A stretch of DNA of 8,841 nt from positions 1 through 8,841 of the forward strand of contig PKWC01000243.1 in assembly GCA_003131925.1 (NCBI GenBank). The letters run 5' to 3'. Position 1 is the stretch's first letter. Each line of letters opens with the position of its first letter. This DNA is from Alphaproteobacteria bacterium. GTDB lineage: Bacteria > Pseudomonadota > Alphaproteobacteria > Micropepsales > Micropepsaceae. Below, one piece after another: positions 1 to 4,471 of the stretch. The notes under the pieces are model-generated. The model was not told the DNA's origin and did not search any database. It saw only the letters and a list, made by a program, of their open reading frames with translations. A program made the translations under genes and the position numbers.

Positions 1-103
1 TCTTCTTGACACCTGGTCTCCCCCCCGGATTCCCTGACTGCCCCTTCTGAAACCGCGTATGCACGGGGGGCTTTCGATACCCCATCGCGTATTCGGCTGG
101 CAT
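1..103 (-). CDS. DUF5681 domain-containing protein, N-terminal fragment (runs off left edge)
   Basis: The minus strand from the ATG at 103 reads 34 codons to the window edge without a stop. Residues 5-33 contain YAMGYRKPPVHTRFQKGQ followed by SGNPGGRPG. This is the hallmark start of DUF5681 proteins (GYxKPPxHTRFxKGxSGNPxGRPxG), small proteins of unknown function common in rhizobia and often found near mobile DNA. The start is supported by AGGAGG at 113-118, nine bases upstream of the ATG. The gene's probable promoter lies at 2966-2994, beyond the inserted element, so the gene is now separated from it by about 2.8 kb. The family call rests on the motif only; the rest of the protein is not visible. 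Confidence 0.8.
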   Translation of the reverse strand, partial: MPAEYAMGYRKPPVHTRFQKGQSGNPGGRPGVKK

Positions 104-112
104 TGCTCTGTT

Positions 113-118
113 CCTCCT
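113..118 (-). promoter_or_regulatory. Shine-Dalgarno site of the DUF5681 gene
   Basis: On the minus strand this reads AGGAGG, nine bases before the ATG at 103. It fixes the start of the DUF5681 gene. It lies only eight bases from the direct repeat that marks the left edge of the insertion, so the element left the ribosome site intact but removed the upstream promoter. Confidence 0.75.
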
Positions 119-125
119 GAGATGG

Positions 126-134
126 CGGGAGGAA
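126..134. repeat. Target-site duplication, left copy
   Basis: CGGGAGGAA here is repeated exactly at 2957-2965, directly outside the two inverted repeats. IS1595-family elements normally duplicate 8 bp. Nine bases match here, so either the duplication is 9 bp or one matching base belongs to an element end. Confidence 0.85.
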
Positions 135-158
135 GGCGATATTATACTTGACGTAGGA
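135..158 (+). repeat. Left terminal inverted repeat (24 bp)
   Basis: The repeat begins GGCGATATTATACTTGACG and is the exact reverse complement of 2933-2956. Read outward it contains TATAAT (a perfect -10 hexamer, minus strand at 141-146). Read inward it contains TTGACG (a -35-like hexamer at 148-153). No good -35 partner for the outward TATAAT is visible; the best is a weak TTGGCT with a 15-bp spacer. Confidence 0.92.
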
Positions 159-215
159 TGAAGCCAATGACAGAAAAGCGCCGACAGGCCGACGAACCTA
201 GCTACGCCCCCGGGG

Positions 216-833
216 TCACTCTTCGGATGGCCTTGACGGGGGGCGAAATCCTTTCCGATCTTCTGGCGTCTGAGTCCGGGCTTTCGAGTTACGAAGGGGC
301 TGCCGCGCGGGTTTATACCGCCATGGAAGCTGCACGTATTTCCGAGTCTCCTTCGGCACTAGCAAGTCAGTCCCGGCAAGCCTCCGGAACCTCATAAAGA
401 TTGACAGGCAATCGTCGTGGAGCGCCTGAAGGTCTTCGCGCGAAAATATGGCGCGCTCGCTGCTCGCCTCGTCTCTCGACGTTAAGACGTTTGTGGCGAT
501 CAATACGCCCTTGCTGTAGAGGCTCGCTCTGTGGGCCAGCAAATCTCGATGGTCCGCTATGACCTGGAGTTGGGACGCACACGTTTCAAATTCTGCTATG
601 CTCCTGCTTGACCGCTTTGCCAGCGCCATGAGCGCTCGGGTTCGCTGCACGAGATCAATCCGCCGCATTCCCCCGAAGACGATCCTAGCCTTGGCTTCTG
701 ACAGCCCGCTTAGCTTGCGCGCTAGGCGATGCAGTGCTCCTTCCGTCATTGCGTATTGAGTGACTAGTCTGCCAACATGACTAAGTATTTCAGGCTCTGT
801 CGGAACTGGGTTTGGTTCTAGGAGATTCGTCAT
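216..833 (-). CDS. Cargo protein of unknown function with HEPN-like Rx4H motif (205 aa)
   Basis: This is the first cargo gene, transcribed toward the left end. Residues 15-150 look helical, with the pattern FGGMRRIDLVQRTRALM (53-69) followed by HRDLLAHRAS (95-104). R96-DLLA-H101 fits the Rx4-6H motif of the HEPN fold, which includes many RNases and toxins of defence and toxin-antitoxin systems. The rest of the fold cannot be confirmed by eye. The C-terminal 40 residues are basic and proline-rich and probably disordered. The ATG at 833 overlaps the ATG of the divergent gene at 832, and no strong ribosome site precedes it, so an internal start (for example M29) is possible. The gene is likely real because its product shows conserved-looking helical blocks, but its function is unknown. 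Confidence 0.7.
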   Translation of the reverse strand: MTNLLEPNPVPTEPEILSHVGRLVTQYAMTEGALHRLARKLSGLSEAKARIVFGGMRRIDLVQRTRALMALAKRSSRSIAEFETCASQLQVIADHRDLLAHRASLYSKGVLIATNVLTSRDEASSERAIFSREDLQALHDDCLSIFMRFRRLAGTDLLVPKETRKYVQLPWRYKPARQPLRNSKARTQTPEDRKGFRPPSRPSEE

Positions 834-990
834 GGAAAAAGCCCCACAAGAATTGCGCGAAGACGAAGTATTGTTGCGGATGCTGAAAACCCCGCCGAAG
901 CCTCACGCCCAGATGAAGGTTGGTAAGCGAAAGCCGAGTCCAGCCAAGGTTGCCAGCCGCAAGCCTCGCCAGAGCCCCAAGCGGGGCTGA
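832..990 (+). CDS. Small basic protein with TPPKPH motif (52 aa)
   Basis: The product starts MEKAPQELREDEVLLRMLKT and continues PPKPHAQMKVGKRK, ending in a very basic tail (SRKPRQSPKRG). The block 'LLRMLKTPPKPHxxM' is a pattern I associate with short unannotated proteins of rhizobial genomes; their function is unknown. AGGAG at 820-824, seven bases before the ATG, is a strong ribosome site. The start overlaps the divergent gene at 833 (shared CATG). The lysine/arginine-rich tail could bind nucleic acid, but that is inference. Confidence 0.65.
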   Translation: MEKAPQELREDEVLLRMLKTPPKPHAQMKVGKRKPSPAKVASRKPRQSPKRG

Positions 991-1061
991 TTACCCACAG
1001 ATTCGCGCAGGTCTTGGCTTCCGGCTTATGGTCCGGTGGTTGGATTGGGGGGATACGAGAG

Positions 1062-1310
1062 ATGCGGCAAGTAACGGTCGTCTTTTTGGCTTCTGTGATC
1101 CTGAGTGCATGTGCTTCGGACGCTCATATATATCCCGGCTTGTTTGGCCAGAGAGTCGTCGGCAACGAGAACTATGTGACAGTATCGAACGTATGGAACG
1201 AGATGGATGCGCTACCGCTCGCCGATAGGCATTGCGCCCAATATGGAAAATCTGCGCGGTTCACGCACATGGAAGGCAATCGAGCTATCTACGATTGCGT
1301 GAATAGATAA
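1062..1310 (+). CDS. Small predicted lipoprotein (82 aa)
   Basis: From the ATG at 1062 the product begins MRQVTVVFLASVILSACASD. It has a short charged n-region, a hydrophobic core, and the lipobox L14-S15-A16-C17, so it should be exported and acylated at C17 by the Lgt/LspA pathway. The mature part is about 65 residues and has two further cysteines (C58 and C79) that could form a disulfide in the periplasm. An upstream in-frame ATG at 1014 would bury the signal peptide and is therefore not preferred. It lies 71 bases after the 52-aa gene on the same strand and ends before the hairpin at 1382. I do not recognise a named family; Asp at +2 after the Cys is absent (it is Ala), so outer-membrane sorting is possible. 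Confidence 0.72.
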   Translation: MRQVTVVFLASVILSACASDAHIYPGLFGQRVVGNENYVTVSNVWNEMDALPLADRHCAQYGKSARFTHMEGNRAIYDCVNR

Positions 1311-1381
1311 AGGCACTTAAAATGCAAAACGGCGCAGGTGCCAGCCCGCGCCGCCAAAGAATCGCTTGCACCGCCAGTCAG

Positions 1382-1404
1382 CGGCTAGATTCGCAATCTA
1401 GCCG
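1382..1404. terminator. Perfect 10-bp hairpin between convergent cargo genes
   Basis: CGGCTAGATT (1382-1391) pairs with AATCTAGCCG (1395-1404) across a 3-base loop. It lies between the ends of the lipoprotein gene (+) and the 127-aa gene (-), where a bidirectional terminator is expected. Neither side has a clear T-tract, so termination is an inference from position and stem strength. Confidence 0.55.
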
Positions 1405-1419
1405 ACGAAAGGCGCGTTG

Positions 1420-1803
1420 TCACGATGTCATCCCTAGAAGATGCTCAGCCAGAGATTTCGCGTCTTGTGGCGGCAAATCAATTGGAAGAGTCACGGTTCG
1501 GCTCTGTTCTGGAAGACTTATCGCAACCGTTAGGGTCGCGCTTCCGTCCGACTTTCTCTTGCACTGATAGCCCTCCGCCTGAAAATCAGCACCAATGCGG
1601 AGAGAGCCGCGATCAATGGGAACCACTGATCCTGCTACGATTTCTTGCTGGAGAGAAGCGAGCAGTGGAGGAATGTCCCGACGATTTATCACTATATCGC
1701 GGGTCTGCCCGCTATCTTCCATGAAACGTAATCGCAGATGTACGCCGTCCTCGTGCTTTCCAATGTTGCAGCCAACGGCAATAAAGAGATCTGAATCTCC
1801 CAC
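1420..1803 (-). CDS. Cargo protein of unknown function, beta-rich (127 aa)
   Basis: The start is a GTG at 1803, preceded by AGGAG (minus strand, 1811-1815) seven bases upstream. The product begins MGDSDLFIAVGCNIGKHEDG and has alternating hydrophobic strands (VHLRLRF, RDIVINRRDI, LRIGADFQ, ATLTVAISL, RTVTLPIDL) and a short C-terminal helix (PQDAKSLAEHLLG). This suggests a small soluble beta-sandwich-like protein; no signal peptide or catalytic motif is visible. It lies downstream of the transposase on the same strand, 167 bases away with a hairpin between them, so it may have its own promoter. Function unknown. Confidence 0.65.
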   Translation of the reverse strand: MGDSDLFIAVGCNIGKHEDGVHLRLRFMEDSGQTRDIVINRRDIPPLLASLQQEIVAGSVVPIDRGSLRIGADFQAEGYQCKRKSDGSATLTVAISLPEQSRTVTLPIDLPPQDAKSLAEHLLGMTS

Positions 1804-1844
1804 GATTTCTCTCCTAGGTCTGTCGCAAGTCCTAGGATAATGGC

Positions 1845-1874
1845 GAAGGGCACCCGAGTCATTCGGTGCCCTTC
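1845..1874 (-). terminator. 10-bp hairpin downstream of the transposase
   Basis: GAAGGGCACC (1845-1854) pairs perfectly with GGTGCCCTTC (1865-1874) around a 10-base loop. It stands between the transposase stop and the next minus-strand gene. No U-run follows it, so it may be a weak or factor-assisted terminator that limits transposase transcription into the cargo. Confidence 0.5.
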
Positions 1875-1996
1875 CACCATTTGCGCCACGGCGGACGCTT
1901 GCGAATCGTGACGGGAAAGCCGTTTCGTTTGCGCCAGCGAATGAACGCCGCCGCTTGCTGGCGAGCCGTCTTAGGCTGCGTGAGGTCTCCGGTACA
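1859..1996 (-). other. 45-codon open frame overlapping the transposase end, no standard start
   Basis: In the +1 frame relative to the transposase, a protein-like stretch runs from just after a TGA (1997-1999) to a TGA at 1859-1861. Its core reads KTARQQAAAFIRWRKRNGF followed by PVTIRKRPPWRKWWKGTE. It is rich in Arg, Lys and Trp, unlike a random frame. It has no ATG, GTG or TTG, so it would need a +1 frameshift from the transposase or an unusual start; otherwise it is the relic of a small gene. Its stop lies in the loop of the 1845-1874 hairpin. Confidence 0.35.
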
Positions 1997-2891
1997 TCAA
2001 GCGCTTTCCGGCAATGCCCTTCAACGCAACATCGGCGCGCATGTCGTCTGAATAGCCACGCTTCACGCGATAGCTCATGCGGAAATCGAATTCCGCGAGA
2101 TAACGCGATAAATGCTGTTCGCTCATGTGCTGATAGGTGCCGACAAGGCCGCGCTTGAAAATGCTGAAATAGCCTTCCGCCGAATTGGTGTGGACCTTCA
2201 CGCCTTCTGGCGTGCGGCGCACATAGGTCTTGTTGTGATCCACGCTTTCGTGCGCAAACGGGATCGGGATGTAATGAGGCGCGCCGTCTGTGTGCAGGGC
2301 CGAAACCGGGTGAATGTTCTGAATGAGCATGTCCCGAATTTCGCCGCCGATGGAGCCTTTTGCGCCCATGATCTTGCGTGAGCGAACTCGCCCGCCACGC
2401 TCAACCAGAGACACGAATTTCATGTTCGGCTTGCGGCGCGGGCGAGACTTCGTGGATTTCCCGATTTCCGTTTCGTCGGCTTCAGCCGTCTTGCCTTCGC
2501 CGCCGAGCTGGCCAGCGTCCGCCGCAGGGGCCATAGCCGCACGGATACGCATGGACATGAACCATGCCGTTTTGACCGTCACGCCAAGCATGCGGGCGAG
2601 CTGCTGCGAGCTGATGCCTTTCTTGGACGAGCAAAGCAGATGCGTAGCGTAGAGCCACGTATGCAGGGGAACCTTGGAGCTCTCGTAAACCGTTCCCACG
2701 GTCACGCTAAAAGGCTTCTGGCAGGCATTGCACCAGTAGACGCCAGGACGGGTAGACTGGCCCTTGAGCGCCGTAGCCTCGTTCACGACGCCACAGTGCG
2801 GGCAGACTGGGCCGGACGGCCACAGCAAGCCTTCAAGGTGCTGGCGGGCGGCGGCTTGGTCCGTGAAACGCTTCGGAAGGGCTTTAGGCAT
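1971..2891 (-). CDS. IS1595-family (ISXO2-like) transposase
   Basis: This 306-residue protein catalyses movement of the element. The N-terminal zinc ribbon has CPHC at residues 30-33 and CNAC at 54-57, followed by the family-typical stretch FSVTVGTVYESSKVPLHTW (61-79) and a helix-turn-helix-like segment (ISSQQLARMLGVTVKTAW). The catalytic DDE/DDN core shows D139 (EADETEIG), D202 (LHTDGAPHY), and N236/E239 with K247 in HTNSAEGYFSIFKRG. Length and motifs match a complete family member. The ATG at 2891 is preceded by AAGGAG at the normal distance, set in the loop of a GC-rich hairpin (2892-2914). A promoter using the right inverted repeat lies just upstream. The frame is intact, so the protein may be active. 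Confidence 0.95.
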   Translation of the reverse strand: MPKALPKRFTDQAAARQHLEGLLWPSGPVCPHCGVVNEATALKGQSTRPGVYWCNACQKPFSVTVGTVYESSKVPLHTWLYATHLLCSSKKGISSQQLARMLGVTVKTAWFMSMRIRAAMAPAADAGQLGGEGKTAEADETEIGKSTKSRPRRKPNMKFVSLVERGGRVRSRKIMGAKGSIGGEIRDMLIQNIHPVSALHTDGAPHYIPIPFAHESVDHNKTYVRRTPEGVKVHTNSAEGYFSIFKRGLVGTYQHMSEQHLSRYLAEFDFRMSYRVKRGYSDDMRADVALKGIAGKRLMYRRPHAA

Positions 2892-2914
2892 GGCGGCTAA
2901 CTCCTTATGCCGCC
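2892..2914 (-). promoter_or_regulatory. Hairpin presenting the transposase ribosome site
   Basis: In the transposase mRNA, GGCGGC (2914-2909) can pair with GCCGCC (2897-2892) immediately before the ATG. The 11-base loop AUAAGGAGUUA holds the Shine-Dalgarno sequence. A six-pair all-GC stem between the ribosome site and the start codon should reduce translation. Transcripts starting at about 2908, as expected from the internal promoter, would lack the 5' arm and escape it. Confidence 0.5.
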
Positions 2915-2943
2915 AATATAAGCCTTTCGGTTTCCTACGTCAA
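2915..2943 (-). promoter_or_regulatory. Putative transposase promoter with -35 in the right inverted repeat
   Basis: On the minus strand TTGACG (2943-2938, inside the inverted repeat) is followed after 17 bp by TATATT (2920-2915). Each differs from the sigma-70 consensus by one base and the spacing is ideal. The predicted start is near 2908, giving a leader of about 17 bases that begins just upstream of the AAGGAG site. Confidence 0.6.
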
Positions 2944-2956
2944 GTATAATATCGCC
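2933..2956 (-). repeat. Right terminal inverted repeat (24 bp)
   Basis: This is the exact reverse complement of 135-158. Outward it contains TATAAT (2945-2950, plus strand) without a convincing -35. Inward it supplies the TTGACG of the transposase promoter. Confidence 0.92.
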
Positions 2957-2965
2957 CGGGAGGAA
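2957..2965. repeat. Target-site duplication, right copy
   Basis: CGGGAGGAA is identical to 126-134 and directly abuts the right inverted repeat. Removing the element and one copy restores a continuous sequence linking the promoter at 2966-2994 with the DUF5681 gene. Confidence 0.85.
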
Positions 2966-2994
2966 GATATAGACCTATGTGGTACTCATGTCAA
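2966..2994 (-). promoter_or_regulatory. Displaced sigma-70-type promoter of the DUF5681 gene
   Basis: On the minus strand a perfect TTGACA (2994-2989) is followed after exactly 17 bp by TATATC (2971-2966). In the sequence without the element, the AGGAGG and ATG of the DUF5681 gene would follow about 30 bases downstream. The predicted start (near 2959) falls inside the duplicated target, so the insertion hit the transcription start. The promoter now fires into the transposase end of the element. Confidence 0.6.
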
Positions 2995-3034
2995 CCGAAA
3001 CGGTTCTACCGGTCCCGGAACAACCCCAAAGCTC

Positions 3035-3069
3035 GTCATGGCCGGGCTGTTGTCCCGGCCACCCATGAC
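3035..3069. repeat. Intergenic palindromic repeat
   Basis: GTCATGGCCGGG (3035-3046) faces CCCGGCC (3054-3060) and ATGAC (3065-3069), forming a hairpin with a 7-base loop and one asymmetric bulge. The 'GGCCGGG...CCCGGCC' form resembles dispersed intergenic palindromes that are numerous in Bradyrhizobium and Rhodopseudomonas genomes. With only one copy in the window, the dispersed nature is an inference. Confidence 0.55.
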
Positions 3070-3587
3070 AACGGTGCCGGCCAAGGTTCCCCGAGGCGCA
3101 TTAGGCATCGTTTAGATGATAAGCGGCAGGAAGCGCGCACGGCGGCTCAAGCTATACAGAAGAACCTGGGGTGGAAATTTTGTAGCATGGCAAGGAACCT
3201 TCCGAAGTCGGACCGGTGCCGCCCGCATGTTCCGGCTAGTGACCACCACGCAGGGACAAGCCACGCTGACGCAATCTGGCTTTGACGCGTTAGACGGCAG
3301 CGGCAAGAGCACGCCGCGCGCACTGAGGCATTTCTGAATGTCGAACTCTTCCGCGCAATGTACGATCGCTTCAAAGGCAAACCGCATCCATGTTTGCCGC
3401 CGCGCCCTGCACCTGCGTCATGTTCGCCTCCTTTTCGGCTCATGATCGACTTTAGCGAGCCTCCCGGGCCGCTGCCATGTCCGTTGATATCAGAAACGGA
3501 ACCACCTAGGCTAAAATCGGCCAGTATCCGGGAATATACCTAAATCCAGATACGTCAGGATCGGGCGGCGGAAGCTCGGGGAAAGCA
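3070..3587. other. About 520 bp without a convincing gene
   Basis: Several open frames on both strands are 60-100 codons but none has consistent protein character or a ribosome site. The one notable signal is a strong AAGGAGG (minus strand, 3427-3433) five bases before an ATG at 3421, which opens a frame of only 16 codons ending at 3371. A second frame (MRFAFEAIVHCAEEFDIQKC, from 3387) overlaps its end, which could be a frameshifted gene remnant. A short hairpin, TCCGTT/AACGGA, lies at 3480-3500. Confidence 0.5.
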
Positions 3588-3773
3588 ATGACGATGAACG
3601 ATTTGCCGGCGATCATGGGAACAGTCCTGATCATTGCCGGGCTCGCTCTGGTAGTCATCAACACATGGTTCCGTGCCAATGGGAGTGAAAAGACCACTCA
3701 GGCCGGGGCACTCATCATTGTGGTCGGCGCGTTCCTCTTGGGGCTGTCGAATTTCGGACCACACGCAAAATAA
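3588..3773 (+). CDS. Small membrane protein with two predicted helices (61 aa)
   Basis: The product has two hydrophobic segments, residues 7-26 (PAIMGTVLIIAGLALVVINT) and 39-54 (AGALIIVVGAFLLGLS), joined by a short polar loop RANGSEKTTQ. It should sit in the cytoplasmic membrane as a helical hairpin. A purine-rich GGGGAAAG precedes the ATG at 3588; a second in-frame ATG at 3594 is an equally possible start. It is followed 104 bases later by the reductase gene on the same strand. No family is recognised and no function can be proposed. Confidence 0.6.
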   Translation: MTMNDLPAIMGTVLIIAGLALVVINTWFRANGSEKTTQAGALIIVVGAFLLGLSNFGPHAK

Positions 3774-3877
3774 ATTTTAAGACTGTCCAGACCGTGTTGC
3801 TCCCGAGCGAGCCGAAACGAATTGGGACACCCGCGCTTTCAACTTAGGACACCGAGCGGCAAATTCGGGCAGTACCC

Positions 3878-4411
3878 ATGGCAAAGCTCGTCTATGGAAT
3901 GAACCAGTCCCTGGACGGCTATGTCGACCACCTGGAATTGCCGATACCTGGTCCCGCGCTCTTTCGTCACTTCATAGAGCAAGTGCGCGACCTGACCGGC
4001 AGTGTGTACGGTCGCCGCATGTATGAGGTCATGCGTTACTGGGACGAAGACCGTCCTGAGTGGGGCGCGGAGGAACACGACTTCGCGGTGGCGTGGCGGC
4101 GCCAACCGAAGTGGGTCGCGTCGCGCTCGTTGAAGTCAGTCGGCCCCAACGCCACTCTTGTCGAGGGTGACATCGAGGCGGTGATACGTGGGCTGAAGGC
4201 TCAGCTCGTTGGGGAGATTGAAGTTGCCGGACCAGACCTGGCGCGAAGCCTGACCGACCTTGGTCTTATCGATGAGTATCGACTCATCCTCCACCCCGTC
4301 GTGCTTGGTCGCGGCAAGCCATTCTTCGCCGGCCCCCGGCCGCCGCTCCGCCTGGTGGCGAGCGATCGAATTGGCGAGGACGTGATTAGGCTGACCTACG
4401 TTCCTGCTTAA
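3878..4411 (+). CDS. Dihydrofolate reductase family protein (RibD C-terminal-like)
   Basis: A 177-residue stand-alone member of the RibD C-terminal/DHFR-like superfamily, soluble NAD(P)H-dependent reductases whose individual substrates are mostly unknown. Visible marks are the opening strand and NQSLDGYVD (9-17), the motif VYGRRMYEVMRYW (43-55), the nucleotide-binding segment IEVAGPDLARSLTDLGLIDEY (114-134, glycine after the strand), and the closing RLILHPVVLGRGKPFF (135-150). The length matches family members. The ribosome site is weak (GGGCAG region), but the start agrees with the usual 'MxKLVYGMNxSLDGYV' N-terminus. It converges with the potassium transporter gene, with 60 bases between and no clear terminator. 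It is not the folate-pathway FolA, which has a different motif set. Confidence 0.88.
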   Translation: MAKLVYGMNQSLDGYVDHLELPIPGPALFRHFIEQVRDLTGSVYGRRMYEVMRYWDEDRPEWGAEEHDFAVAWRRQPKWVASRSLKSVGPNATLVEGDIEAVIRGLKAQLVGEIEVAGPDLARSLTDLGLIDEYRLILHPVVLGRGKPFFAGPRPPLRLVASDRIGEDVIRLTYVPA

Positions 4412-4471
4412 TCACGCAACTCGCCCGACGGACTTCGCGGCTCAATAAACAATATTTGCCAGACGGAGACA

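Larger units (their letters stand above)
135..2956. mobile_element. IS1595-family transposon with four cargo genes
   Basis: A 2,822-bp element is defined by perfect 24-bp terminal inverted repeats (135-158 and 2933-2956), a flanking direct repeat, and one ISXO2-like transposase reading leftward from the right end. A minimal IS1595-family element is roughly 0.7-1.2 kb, so about 1.8 kb is cargo: the genes at 216-833 (-), 832-990 (+), 1062-1310 (+) and 1420-1803 (-). Identical ends, intact duplication and an open transposase frame suggest a recent insertion and possible activity. Passenger genes are known in this family; the identity of this particular cargo set is not recognised. The subgroup is not assigned. 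Confidence 0.9.

Noticed and set aside
158..397. 79-codon plus-strand frame starting at the left inverted repeat
   Set aside because: It lies largely antisense to the 205-aa cargo gene and shows no family-like pattern; its start at the repeat edge is coincidental.
920..1228. 102-codon plus-strand frame overlapping two cargo genes
   Set aside because: It overlaps the 52-aa and lipoprotein genes in another frame and has no ribosome site or motif.
3112..3443. Minus-strand frames of 91 and 98 codons in the flank
   Set aside because: Cys/Arg/Ser-rich composition and no recognisable motif; at best remains of a broken gene, so listed only under the gene-free stretch.
3774..3877. Two GGACACC-like repeats upstream of the reductase gene as a possible mobile-element end
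   Set aside because: Only short imperfect matches, with no partner end and no transposase nearby.
4412..4471. Terminator between the convergent reductase and kup genes
   Set aside because: No stem of useful length with a T-tract was found in this gap.
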